Origin: an uncultured Bacteroidales bacterium | GTDB taxonomy: Bacteria > Bacteroidota > Bacteroidia > Bacteroidales > Muribaculaceae | Assembly (NCBI GenBank): GCA_902779125.1 | Contig: CACZAC010000018.1 | Coordinates: 1-64,000 of the forward strand | DNA length: 64,000 nt | Direction: 5' to 3' | In this document: positions 24,694 through 33,546 of the stretch, one piece after another | Position numbering within the stretch: the first letter of the stretch is position 1 | Layout: each line of letters begins with the position of its first letter | The notes under the pieces: generated by a model | What the model saw: the letters and a program-made list of their open reading frames with translations, nothing else | Told to the model about the DNA's origin: nothing | The model's database searches: none | Translations under genes and position numbers: made by a program

Positions 24694-25848
24694 ATGAGCA
24701 TTGATTTTTCCAAAATACTGAATAAAGAACACCGTAAATCCTTTGTTGACGCTGTCTTGACGCCGTTCTCATGGGTTTACGGTGCCAGCGTGTGGTTGCG
24801 CAATACGGCGTTCGACATGAACATTCTCCATGAGCAGGAGTATGAGGTGCCTGTGGTCTCGGTAGGTAATATCACCGTGGGAGGCACCGGCAAGACTCCT
24901 CATGTCGAGTATATCATCGAAGCCCTTTACCGCCGCTACCACATCGCTGTGCTCAGCCGTGGTTACAAACGCAAGACCAAGGGGTTCATTCTCGCCAGCA
25001 ACAACATGACCCCTCGCGACATCGGTGACGAACCGTACCAGATTTACCGCAAGTTTGCTGGTCTGATAACACTTGCCGTGTGTGAAGACCGTCGCAAGGG
25101 TATACGCCAACTGTTGAAAATCGACCCCGACATCAACCTAATCCTGCTTGACGACGGTTTCCAACACCGCTATGTAAAACCCAAGGTAAACATCCTGTTG
25201 ATGGATTACAACCGCCCCATCAATGAGGACAAACTCATGCCTCGAGGCACACTGCGCGAACCCGCTTCCAGCGTATCACGCAGCGATATCGTGGTGGTGA
25301 CAAAATGTCCTACCGATATCAATGCGATGGACATCAGACTCATCAAGAAGAACCTGAGCCTGTTCAAGTATCAGCAGCTCTACTTCAGCAATATCCGTTA
25401 TGCCGACCCGGTTCCGGTTTTCCCTGTGCAGTCTCCCCAACTCACTTCTCTGCAATGGCTTCACGAGGATGATGCCGTGCTGTGCATCACTGGCATTGCC
25501 ACCCCCAAGCCACTGGTACGCTACCTGCGTCAGTTCTCGACCAACTTCAAGGTAATCCACTTTGACGACCATCACGAGTTTACCCGAAGGGATTTCAGTG
25601 AAATCTTCAAAGTCATGAAGGAACTGAAAGGAAAACGCAAGTTCATCATCACGACCGAGAAAGATGCCGTGCGCATCATGAACAACCCCTATTTCCCGCC
25701 CACCAAACGCAATTGCATCTATTATGTTCCCATGAGAGTGGGATTTCTTGAACTTGAGGGAGGTCACAACTTCGTCGAGGAACTGACCAGAATGATTGAC
25801 AAGCAGGAAGAAGGAAGCAATCTAACTACAATCAACGACAACCAATAG
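24694..25848 (+). CDS. lpxK: Tetraacyldisaccharide 4'-kinase LpxK
   Basis: 384 residues. A membrane-associated N-terminus is followed by the P-loop VGNITVGGTGKTP (about 62-74), LSRGYKRKTKGF and LLDDGFQH, all LpxK hallmarks. It phosphorylates the 4' position of the lipid A disaccharide at the inner membrane using ATP. It follows sppA by 61 bp and precedes punA by 14 bp. The start is a single clear ATG with upstream A/T-rich leader. Confidence 0.95.
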   Translation: MSIDFSKILNKEHRKSFVDAVLTPFSWVYGASVWLRNTAFDMNILHEQEYEVPVVSVGNITVGGTGKTPHVEYIIEALYRRYHIAVLSRGYKRKTKGFILASNNMTPRDIGDEPYQIYRKFAGLITLAVCEDRRKGIRQLLKIDPDINLILLDDGFQHRYVKPKVNILLMDYNRPINEDKLMPRGTLREPASSVSRSDIVVVTKCPTDINAMDIRLIKKNLSLFKYQQLYFSNIRYADPVPVFPVQSPQLTSLQWLHEDDAVLCITGIATPKPLVRYLRQFSTNFKVIHFDDHHEFTRRDFSEIFKVMKELKGKRKFIITTEKDAVRIMNNPYFPPTKRNCIYYVPMRVGFLELEGGHNFVEELTRMIDKQEEGSNLTTINDNQ

Positions 25849-25862
25849 AAGAAAGGACTATT

Positions 25863-26705
25863 ATGGCAAAAGAAAACAACTTGCTGGATATGATTCAAGA
25901 AACCAGCGAATTCATTAAGCAACGCGTCAACGGCAAGTTGCCCAAGACAGCCATCATCCTGGGTACAGGCCTGGGTGCCGTGGTTGACCACATTAATATC
26001 GAAGTCGAGATTCCCTACAGCGAGGTTCCCAACTTCCCCGTTTCGACAGTGCAAGGCCACAAGGGTCGCCTTATCTTCGGCACTCTCGGCAACAAGTATA
26101 TCATGGCAATGCAAGGCCGTTTCCATTACTATGAGGGCTACTCGATGCAACAGGTAACCTTCCCCATCCGTGTGATGAAGGCTATCGGCATCAAGACCGT
26201 CTTTGTATCCAACGCATCGGGCGGCATGAATCCCAACTTCAAGGTGGGCGACTTAATGATTATCACCGACCACATCAATGTGTTCCCCGAGCATCCCCTG
26301 CACGGCAAGAACATCGAGGAGTTAGGACCGCGTTTCCCGGCTATGGTCGATGCCTACAGTCCGCGCCTGATTCAGATGGCACGCGATATTGCCAAAGAGA
26401 AAGGCATCCGTCTGATGGAAGGCGTATATGTGGGCACACAGGGTCCCACATTTGAGACACCTGCCGAGTATCGCTACTTCTGGCGCATTGGTGGCGATGC
26501 CGTGGGTATGAGCACTGTCCCCGAGGTCATTGTGGCACGCCACGGCGACATGGAAGTGTTCGGTATCTCCATCATCACCGACCTGGGTGTGGAAGGAGCT
26601 GTTGAACGTGCTTCCCACGAGGAGGTGCAAAAGGCTGCCGCTGCAGCCCAACCCATCATGGCAATGCTGGTACAGGAAATCATCAATCGTTTTGATGAAT
26701 TGTAA
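25863..26705 (+). CDS. punA: Purine-nucleoside phosphorylase
   Basis: 280 residues, trimeric PNP family. Phosphate- and substrate-binding motifs are visible: LGTGLGAVVD, GRFHYYEGYSMQ, FVSNASGGMNP and the GTQGPTFETPAEY loop. It cleaves purine nucleosides with phosphate to free base and ribose-1-phosphate. It starts 14 bp after lpxK and is probably co-transcribed. Family length is normal. Confidence 0.93.
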   Translation: MAKENNLLDMIQETSEFIKQRVNGKLPKTAIILGTGLGAVVDHINIEVEIPYSEVPNFPVSTVQGHKGRLIFGTLGNKYIMAMQGRFHYYEGYSMQQVTFPIRVMKAIGIKTVFVSNASGGMNPNFKVGDLMIITDHINVFPEHPLHGKNIEELGPRFPAMVDAYSPRLIQMARDIAKEKGIRLMEGVYVGTQGPTFETPAEYRYFWRIGGDAVGMSTVPEVIVARHGDMEVFGISIITDLGVEGAVERASHEEVQKAAAAAQPIMAMLVQEIINRFDEL

Positions 26706-26758
26706 ACCACTGGATTTCATTTCCCAAAGGGCTAACGCCACTATTTTCACATAACAAG

Positions 26759-26777
26759 ACCGCCCTGACCGGGCGGT
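26759..26777 (+). terminator. Short GC-rich hairpin between punA and thiL
   Basis: ACCGCCC/GGGCGGT with a 5-nt loop, followed by ACTTGTTTA rather than a clean U-run. It is probably an attenuating terminator after punA, or an RNA processing/stability element. Confidence 0.5.
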
Positions 26778-26803
26778 ACTTGTTTATCAGACAACTCACA
26801 AAT

Positions 26804-27865
26804 ATGAAAGAAACCGAAATATCGACATTGGGTGAATTCGGACTTATCGACCACCTCACCCGTTCATTTCCTGTGCGCAATGAGTCCACCCGCCGCGGTG
26901 TGGGCGACGACTGTGCCGTCATCAATTATGGCAAAGACAGGGAAACGCTGGTTACTACCGACTTGTTGCTTGAAGGCATCCACTTCGACCTGACCTATGT
27001 GCCACTGATGCATCTGGGCTACAAGGCTATCGTAGTGAACCTGAGCGACGTGTACGCCATGAACGGTACGCCACACCAAGTAACCGTATCGTTAGGCATC
27101 AGCAAGCGCTTCACGCTGGAACACATCGAGCAACTGTACGAGGGCATGCGCATTGCCTGTGAGCATTACGGGGTGGACCTCGTGGGTGGTGATACGAGCG
27201 CATCGGTCACGGGACTCATCATCAGCGTGACATGCTTGGGTGAAGCAGCCAAAGAAGACATCGTCTATCGCACCGGAGCCAAGGATACCGACCTCATCTG
27301 CGTGAGCGGCAACCTAGGAGCGGCTTATATGGGTCTGCAACTGCTGGAACGTGAGCGCCGTGTGAGCGCCGAGGTGAAGGACAAGGACTTCGAGCCTGAT
27401 TTCTCGGGCAAGGAGTACATCATCGAGCGACAACTCAAGCCAGAGGCACGTCGTGACGTAATTGAGGAACTGAGGGAACTGGGCATACGTCCCACGGCAA
27501 TGATGGACGTGAGCGACGGTCTGTCGAGCGAGCTGTTGCACATCTGCAAGGACTCGGGTGTTGGCTGCCGCGTGTATGAAGACCGCATTCCCATCGACTA
27601 CCAGACGGCTCTCATGGCCGAGGAATTGAACATGAACCTCGTCACAGCAGCCATGAACGGCGGCGAGGACTACGAACTGCTGTTCACTGTTCCCCTGGCA
27701 GACCACGAAAAGGTGGCCCGCATGAAGACTGCCCGTCTCATCGGTCACATCACAAAATCAGATTTAGGTGCTTACATGGTGACCCGTGACAACCAGGAAA
27801 TGGAAATCCGCGCCCAAGGCTGGAATGCCTTCAGCACCAACGATACTAAGAAAGACAAGTCTTAA
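26804..27865 (+). CDS. thiL: Thiamine-monophosphate kinase ThiL
   Basis: 353 residues from ATG 26804; the in-frame ATG at 26780 is close to the preceding hairpin and adds an atypical N-terminus. Motifs of the PurM-like fold are visible: GVGDDCAVI, TTDLLLEGIHFDL, DLVGGDTS, MDVSDGLSSEL and NGGEDYELLFTV. It phosphorylates thiamine monophosphate to the pyrophosphate cofactor. It is the last gene of the plus-strand run and is convergent with the sulfatase gene. Confidence 0.93.
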   Translation: MKETEISTLGEFGLIDHLTRSFPVRNESTRRGVGDDCAVINYGKDRETLVTTDLLLEGIHFDLTYVPLMHLGYKAIVVNLSDVYAMNGTPHQVTVSLGISKRFTLEHIEQLYEGMRIACEHYGVDLVGGDTSASVTGLIISVTCLGEAAKEDIVYRTGAKDTDLICVSGNLGAAYMGLQLLERERRVSAEVKDKDFEPDFSGKEYIIERQLKPEARRDVIEELRELGIRPTAMMDVSDGLSSELLHICKDSGVGCRVYEDRIPIDYQTALMAEELNMNLVTAAMNGGEDYELLFTVPLADHEKVARMKTARLIGHITKSDLGAYMVTRDNQEMEIRAQGWNAFSTNDTKKDKS

Positions 27866-27873
27866 TGCGATAA

Positions 27874-29541
27874 TCAATATCTGGCTTTGACGGTTGATTC
27901 CTCCTTGTATTTATCATAATCAATGGAGCCCAGAACGCGTCTTGTCGCTGGCTTATAATTATCATTGACAAAACTCAATTCCGGCGCAAAATACTCCGTT
28001 TTGATTCCGGCAACATCGAATAAGAAATGAGGAATGTTGTCCGTAAAAATCGGCTTATGCTCTGCGTCCTTTAGCCTTTGCACAACATCTGGATGGAGGG
28101 TTTGATACGCTTTAGATGTCCATACCATTAAAGGAACTCTCATCTGATACTTGAGGGTTGGTCTTTGTGCAGCATTGCCGTGGCCCATGAAATCGTCAAT
28201 CTCATATATTTCCTCTCCATGGTCCGAGAAATAGACTAAAATGCAATTCTTGTCCTCGAATTGCTTGATGACATTATCAACGACATAATCATTATAGAGT
28301 GTCGCATTGTCATAATGCGCAACAATCTCACGTTCCGCGTCAGTCAGGTCGCCGCTATAATCTGAGGCAGAAAAGCGCTTGAATTCTGAAGGATAACGTA
28401 TTTCATAAGTATAATGCTGTCCCATCAGATGAATCACAACCAATTGAGGTTCAGAAACCGTTGGCAGTTCCTTAATCAAATTGTTATCCAAACCCACACT
28501 CTCCTTGTTGCGATAATCAAACATGATATCAGAAAGCTTTTCGTCATTAATCCACGTCAATCCATTTCCGACAAAATACTGGTTATCAAGCAACGCCGTC
28601 TTATATCCTGCTTTTCTGAAACAAACGGGGAACAGCACATTACCACTAGATGGAGCGCTGCTTCCATTTGCCACATATACAGAATACATTACCACTCCAG
28701 TATGGTCGCTGATAGAAACCACATTATCAAACACTACCATCGATCCATCACTAACCCTTTCAGACAACAGCGGATTGGTCTGTTTGGGGTATCCATAAAG
28801 AGACGAATGATAAATACTGAAACTCTCTCCAATAACAACCACAACAGTGGGCGCATCTTGTTCTTGCCGTTCAGCGACCACAGCACGATTGATATCCCGC
28901 AGAGTCTTTATATCTTCGTGAGCGTTTTTAAAAATCACTAATGAGTATCCATATCTTGAGAAAGAGTGGAGCTGTGACACAGACAGGTCTCCCCCCCCCG
29001 TTGTGGCATGTTTATAAACCATAAACAAATAAACTGATGCTCCCAATATTGTCAAGACCATAGATGTCACAGCAATTGGTTTATTGTTAACCATTTTGCG
29101 CGCAAGCCATGAAATTATCCATATCGTGGCAACTACAGCACCGATAATGAGCAAGATATTCCAAATAGTCAAATATGTGGAAAGGAATGATTTGGTTTCT
29201 TCTGGAGTCGTTTCAGCAATAATGCCAACAGCATTCTGTGTAAAAATCAGATTAAAATTGACTATAAGAAAAGAGTCAATGATTGCTGTAAACAGATGTG
29301 CCGCAATGAAGCAAGACAATACAATATTGTGTATCTTCCTATTTTTAAAAAGACGGCAAATGCAGGATTCAATCGTTGCCGATAGTGCTGAGATACACAG
29401 AATCATGAGTATTGACCCCACATCCTCAAATGTCACCACAGCAGTAGCATTAGATAAAAGATTGAAAATCAAGAGCATCAAGAAGTCCTGATCTGCCCAA
29501 ATCTTTGTAATATTCTTTAAACCAGATGTTTTTGAACTCAT
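27874..29541 (-). CDS. EptA-like phosphoethanolamine transferase / sulfatase family membrane enzyme
   Basis: 555 residues from ATG 29541; an in-frame ATG at 29607 is also possible. About five N-terminal membrane segments precede a periplasmic sulfatase-fold domain. Metal-site motifs are seen: VVVIGESFSIYHSSLYGYPKQTNP, the probable nucleophile Thr in SISDHTGVVM, HLMGQH and YFSDHGEE, with a late GHGNAAQR. Such enzymes add phosphoethanolamine to lipid A or glycans. The gene is AT-richer than its neighbours. A G9 tract in the coding strand (28991-28999) separates the membrane and catalytic parts. Confidence 0.85.
   Translation of the reverse strand: MSSKTSGLKNITKIWADQDFLMLLIFNLLSNATAVVTFEDVGSILMILCISALSATIESCICRLFKNRKIHNIVLSCFIAAHLFTAIIDSFLIVNFNLIFTQNAVGIIAETTPEETKSFLSTYLTIWNILLIIGAVVATIWIISWLARKMVNNKPIAVTSMVLTILGASVYLFMVYKHATTGGGDLSVSQLHSFSRYGYSLVIFKNAHEDIKTLRDINRAVVAERQEQDAPTVVVVIGESFSIYHSSLYGYPKQTNPLLSERVSDGSMVVFDNVVSISDHTGVVMYSVYVANGSSAPSSGNVLFPVCFRKAGYKTALLDNQYFVGNGLTWINDEKLSDIMFDYRNKESVGLDNNLIKELPTVSEPQLVVIHLMGQHYTYEIRYPSEFKRFSASDYSGDLTDAEREIVAHYDNATLYNDYVVDNVIKQFEDKNCILVYFSDHGEEIYEIDDFMGHGNAAQRPTLKYQMRVPLMVWTSKAYQTLHPDVVQRLKDAEHKPIFTDNIPHFLFDVAGIKTEYFAPELSFVNDNYKPATRRVLGSIDYDKYKEESTVKARY
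28991..28999 (-). repeat. Homopolymer G9 tract inside the sulfatase gene
   Basis: Nine consecutive C on the plus strand encode Thr-Gly-Gly-Gly in the linker after the last membrane segment. Loss or gain of one base would truncate the enzyme before its catalytic domain. Confidence 0.9.
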
Positions 29542-29666
29542 ATTAAAACGGCACAGCACTAATGAATAACAACTGGACAACATCAATTGTCCTATAAACA
29601 AACACATCAGAATTTTCTCTTATTTAAGTGCTGAATAATAAACAAGGAATGGCTCTGATACGCACT

Positions 29667-29675
29667 GCAAAAGTA
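29667..29675 (-). promoter_or_regulatory. Promoter -7 box for sulfatase gene
   Basis: Minus-strand TACTTTTGC fits TAnnTTTGC, about 125 bp upstream of ATG 29541 and 59 bp upstream of the alternative ATG 29607. The stretch 29608-29955 is AT-rich and otherwise shows no gene I can support. Confidence 0.5.
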
Positions 29676-29955
29676 ATAACTTTTTCTGAAAAAAAGGATT
29701 CTTATAACGACGTGATTAATGTATGCACATCCATTTCAAGTAATTGCGTACGATTTAATTGGCTGATTAACATAAATCAATCGTATTCCAAAACAATCGG
29801 ACTTTCTTTAATTGGTTTTTCAAATTTGATTTCAAAACGCAATCAATCGATGAATTATTATGATATTTCGATGAATTTTTGGGAGTTTTTGCTAATTTGT
29901 GTTAAAAACAGGCATTTTTTTGATGAAAAATTAGGTAGTAAAAAGCAAATGGCTT

Positions 29956-30187
29956 TATATTTGCAACGGTTTTCATGGTATTAGTTTTTAAGATTGAGGG
30001 AAAACGAGCGTCGTGAGACAAGTAGTTTTTCCAAAAAAACTTGACAAACCGAAAGCCTTTTGATGCTTGCATCAATGCTTAAGGTGACAACAAGTTTATC
30101 TAAATGTTTAAGGTTTATGTTAATGGTATTAGAAGGTTAATTAGTTAAAAACAAGCCCTTGACTTGGTGTCAAGGACTTGCTTTTTA
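29956..30187 (+). ncRNA. Candidate structured RNA gene with promoter and terminator
   Basis: A -7 box TATATTTGC (29956-29964) is followed by about 220 nt without an ORF. The RNA would carry: a stem GGAAAA/TTTTCC (about 29999-30032) capped by GUC-GUGA-GAC with a GNRA loop; a nested hairpin AAACTTG/CAAGTTT (30037-30097) enclosing CCTT/AAGG and TTGATG-CTTG-CATCAA; and a strong terminal hairpin with U-run (30152-30186). GGTATTAG occurs twice (29977-29984, 30125-30132). The element is convergent with the OmpA-like gene. It could be an sRNA, a 6S-like RNA, or a detached leader. I cannot match it to a family. Confidence 0.6.
30152..30186 (+). terminator. Strong intrinsic terminator of the RNA candidate
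   Basis: Stem CAAG-C-CCTTGAC / GTCAAGG-A-CTTG with a 5-nt loop, then CTTTTT. It has no coding gene upstream on this strand within 2 kb except thiL, supporting a separate transcript. It may also help end the convergent gene. Confidence 0.85.
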
Positions 30188-30232
30188 TATGCCTTTATAG
30201 AACTTGATTCTACAGGTGAGACGTAACCGGGA

Positions 30233-31087
30233 TTAATCCTCAGGTGCCTCATCGATGAGTTCAAGGAACTCTTCAAGCTTAGGCGTGATAATGATCTGTG
30301 TGCGGCGGTTGCGCTGCTTTCCAACGGTCGTGTTGTTGGAAGCCACGGGATTGTATTCACCACGACCACCAGCGGTTAGGCGCTTGGGATTAACACCGTA
30401 GTTGTTTTGAAGAGCTTGTACTACCGATGATGCACGCAAGCAAGAGAGGTCCCAGTTGTTACGGATATTCTCGCGGCGTATGGGCACGTCGTCGGTATTA
30501 CCCTCGATGAGCACATCATAATCCTCATAGTCGTTGATAATCTTTGCGATCTTGGACAGCGTCTCGGCGGCACGGTCGTTGATTTCGTATGAACCGCTCT
30601 TGTAGAGCATATTGTCTGCCAGCGAGATATAGACCACGCCTTTCAGCACCTGGACATCAACATCCTTGAGTTCCTCCTTAGAGAGTGAGCGCGTGAGTTT
30701 GTTGGTGAGCGCCATGTTGAGAGAATCGCTCTTGGTCTTGAGATCGGTCAAGTGGCGGATGTACTGATTGCTCTCATTGATCTGGTCAACGAGTTTCTCA
30801 ATTGAGACATTGCTCTGACTGGAATTGACGAGGCTCTTGTCAAGTGACTGCTGCAGGCGCTCATAGGCTGCCTTAGACTCGGCTAGCTGTTCCTCCAGCG
30901 AGGAGACACGCACATTGGCTGCAGCCAACTGTTCCTTTGCTTCCTGATAGTTGAGGTTCACCTCCTTAAAGGATTCGAGCATTCCCAGGTTGCGCTGCCT
31001 GCACTCTTCCAAGTCCTTCTTGCTGGCACAGCTGCTCACGAGCAGGAGACCCGCCAGCAGGGTCATCATCAAAAAAAGCTTTTTCAT
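30233..31087 (-). CDS. OmpA-family lipoprotein with coiled coil
   Basis: 284 residues from ATG 31087, giving the signal MKKLFLMMTLLAGLLLVSSC with a lipobox. Residues about 25-120 form a coiled coil (NYQEAKEQLAAANVRVSSLEEQL). The C-terminal part is an OmpA-like peptidoglycan-binding domain with the motifs VLIEGNTDDVPI, NWDLSCLRASSVVQAL, RLTAGGRGEYNPVASN and QRNRRTQI. It probably tethers the outer membrane to peptidoglycan. The longer ATG at 31105 is less likely. Confidence 0.88.
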   Translation of the reverse strand: MKKLFLMMTLLAGLLLVSSCASKKDLEECRQRNLGMLESFKEVNLNYQEAKEQLAAANVRVSSLEEQLAESKAAYERLQQSLDKSLVNSSQSNVSIEKLVDQINESNQYIRHLTDLKTKSDSLNMALTNKLTRSLSKEELKDVDVQVLKGVVYISLADNMLYKSGSYEINDRAAETLSKIAKIINDYEDYDVLIEGNTDDVPIRRENIRNNWDLSCLRASSVVQALQNNYGVNPKRLTAGGRGEYNPVASNNTTVGKQRNRRTQIIITPKLEEFLELIDEAPED

Positions 31088-31326
31088 AATATAATCTATT
31101 ATCATTAATGATGTATAATCATATTGTTATTCTTGTCATCTATATTAGACGCAGAAAACGACAGAATGTTGTATCCGTTTAAATGATTTAACCAAAATCG
31201 ATTAAATCTTACACTTTTTAGCACATTTCATGCCAGTGTTGTAGCCTTGACGGAAAAAAGATGAAAAAATTGTTCTTTTAGACGAGAAAAACGATAATAA
31301 AATGTATCTGTAGCCTAAAAAATAAG

Positions 31327-31335
31327 TATCTTTGC
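31327..31335 (+). promoter_or_regulatory. Promoter -7 box for dCMP deaminase gene
   Basis: TATCTTTGC, exact consensus, 20 bp before ATG 31355. Confidence 0.6.
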
Positions 31336-31354
31336 TGATTAAAACTATAAATGA

Positions 31355-31864
31355 ATGGAAGCTCGTGAGAAAAAACAGTTGCTGTTGGACTCCAGGTACC
31401 TGCGCATGACACAGATCTGGGCCGAAAACTCATATTGCCGTCGCCGCCAGGTGGGCGCCTTGCTCGTCAAGGACAAAATGATTATCAGTGACGGTTACAA
31501 CGGTACTCCGTCAGGGTTTGAAAACGTGTGCGAGGAAGACGCCGACCACTCCAAACCCTATGTCCTGCACGCCGAAGCCAACGCCATCACCAAGGTGGCA
31601 CGCAGCAACAACAGCAGCGACGGGGCAACGCTCTATGTCACCACATCCCCCTGCATGGAATGCAGCAAACTCATTATCCAAGCAGGCATCAGGCGTGTGG
31701 TGTTCGGTGAGTATTACCGTATGCACGATGGTGTGGACCTGCTGTGCCGTGCCGGTATTGAAGTAGTCCACCTGTGGCAACATGGAGACGAGTATGAACT
31801 AGTTGAAATCACAAGCCATAACAGCGAAAGCCATTATCAGGAAGTGGCTAAAGAATTAGCTTGA
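31355..31864 (+). CDS. Deoxycytidylate (dCMP) deaminase family protein
   Basis: 169 residues. The zinc site of the cytidine deaminase fold is complete: HAEANA (His ligand, catalytic Glu) and PCMEC (two Cys ligands). The ComEB/dCMP deaminase hallmark CRRRQVGALLV...GYNGTPSGF is present. It probably converts dCMP to dUMP for thymidylate synthesis. The start is fixed by the promoter 20 bp upstream. The tandem protease genes follow after 44 bp, perhaps in one transcript. Confidence 0.9.
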   Translation: MEAREKKQLLLDSRYLRMTQIWAENSYCRRRQVGALLVKDKMIISDGYNGTPSGFENVCEEDADHSKPYVLHAEANAITKVARSNNSSDGATLYVTTSPCMECSKLIIQAGIRRVVFGEYYRMHDGVDLLCRAGIEVVHLWQHGDEYELVEITSHNSESHYQEVAKELA

Positions 31865-31908
31865 AGTCAGAAATAAGAAGTTTGGAGTTTGTAAATTCTT
31901 TATAATCA

Positions 31909-33528
31909 ATGAAGCAGAAGTCCACACGTCAACCCATCTGGTTACCCCTCGCCATAGCTCTGGCGGTGGTGGTGGGCATCTTTATCGGCAGCCGATTCAC
32001 CGTCAACAAACCCGTTGCCGAGAACGACCGTAAACTCAATGCCATCCTCAACCTCATTGCTCAGGACTATGTTGATACGACCAATCTCAAGGACCTCATC
32101 GAAATGAGTATCCCCGAGATACTGAGCAATCTGGACCCACACACAAGTTATTTCAGTGTAGAAGACCTGAAAGCTGCGACCGATGACCTGAACGGGTCGT
32201 TCAGCGGCATCGGCATCTCGTTCGTCATGGTAAATGACACCATCGGCGTTGTTGAAGTCATACCCGGTGGTCCAAGCGAGAAAGTGGGCATCATGGCTGG
32301 CGACAAAATCGTCATGATTGACGATTCGGTGGCTACAGGTCCTAAAATGAGTAATGGTGAAGTGATGAAACGCCTGCGTGGCAACAAGGGCAGTAAAGTC
32401 AAACTGGGCATCAAGCGCCAGAATACAAGCAAATTGCTCACGTTCACCGTAACACGTGGCGACATTCCTATCAACACTGTGGACGCCTACTACATGATTG
32501 ACAAAAACACAGGCTACATTAAAATCAACCAGTTCGGACGCCATACCTACGATGAATTCATTACCGCCATGGCAAGCCTTGAAGACGAAGGCGCCAAGCG
32601 ATATATAATAGACCTGCGAGGCAACGGAGGCGGTTTTATGGAGATGGCCGTGCTCATGGTCAACGAGTTCCTGCCTGCCGACCAGCCCATCGTGTTCACC
32701 AAGGGGCGCTACAAGCGCGATGACAGTGAAGTGTGGAGTGACGGCAACGGCTCATTCCAGGATGCCGAGGTGGCAGTGCTTATCGACGAGTTCAGCGCCA
32801 GCGCCAGTGAGATTTTTGCAGGTGCCATGCAAGACAACGACCGAGGTCTGATTGTTGGATGCCGTTCGTTTGGCAAGGGACTGGTTCAGAAGGAGTTTGT
32901 ACTGCCTGACAGCAGTGCCATCCGCTTGACCACTGCACGTTATTATACGCCCAGCGGCCGCTGCATCCAGAAGGATTACAAGGAAGGGATGCTCAACTAT
33001 GAGAAAGAACTCATCGACCGCTATACCCATGGTGAGCTTTACAGCCGCGACAGCATGAAGGTGGATAAGAGCCAGGTCTTCACCACAACTCATGGCCGAA
33101 CGGTATATGGCGGCGGTGGCATTGTCCCTGATATCTTTGTCGCCCGCGACACCAGCGGCATCACCAACTATTATATCGAAGTCGCTAACGCCGGACTGCT
33201 GCAGCGCTATGCCTTTAACTACTGCAACAACCACCGTGACGCGCTCAACAAGATGGAGGACTACAACCAGTTCCTGAGAACGGCTCCCAGTGATGATGCC
33301 CTGACCAAGGACTTTGCCGACTATGCTGCGGCTAACGGCATTGCTCCACGCTGGTACTACATCAACCTGTCACAGAACGTGATTGTCACCAATCTCAAGG
33401 CTCTGATTGCCCGTGACACCTTCGGCAACCAAGCGTTCTATCCCATCATTAACCGTAATGACAATACTGTTCAGGCCGCCCTCAAGGCCATGAACAAGCA
33501 CAAGGCAGCCTTTCCCATTACCGACTAA
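31909..33528 (+). CDS. S41-family carboxyl-terminal processing protease, copy 1
   Basis: 539 residues. An N-terminal membrane anchor (about 8-28) is followed by a PDZ domain (GIGISFVMVNDTIGVVEVIPGGPSEKVGI...) and an S41 protease core. The catalytic Ser lies in SASASEIFAGA and the Lys in SFGKGLVQ. It acts in the periplasm on C-terminal tails of proteins, as CtpA/Prc do. Copy 2 follows after 18 bp with the same length. Confidence 0.92.
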   Translation: MKQKSTRQPIWLPLAIALAVVVGIFIGSRFTVNKPVAENDRKLNAILNLIAQDYVDTTNLKDLIEMSIPEILSNLDPHTSYFSVEDLKAATDDLNGSFSGIGISFVMVNDTIGVVEVIPGGPSEKVGIMAGDKIVMIDDSVATGPKMSNGEVMKRLRGNKGSKVKLGIKRQNTSKLLTFTVTRGDIPINTVDAYYMIDKNTGYIKINQFGRHTYDEFITAMASLEDEGAKRYIIDLRGNGGGFMEMAVLMVNEFLPADQPIVFTKGRYKRDDSEVWSDGNGSFQDAEVAVLIDEFSASASEIFAGAMQDNDRGLIVGCRSFGKGLVQKEFVLPDSSAIRLTTARYYTPSGRCIQKDYKEGMLNYEKELIDRYTHGELYSRDSMKVDKSQVFTTTHGRTVYGGGGIVPDIFVARDTSGITNYYIEVANAGLLQRYAFNYCNNHRDALNKMEDYNQFLRTAPSDDALTKDFADYAAANGIAPRWYYINLSQNVIVTNLKALIARDTFGNQAFYPIINRNDNTVQAALKAMNKHKAAFPITD

Positions 33529-33546
33529 GTAACACGACTGGCAACA

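Noticed and set aside
29628-29984. 118-codon plus-strand open frame upstream of the RNA candidate
   Set aside because: AT-rich, low-complexity product, crosses the sulfatase promoter and the -7 box of the RNA candidate.
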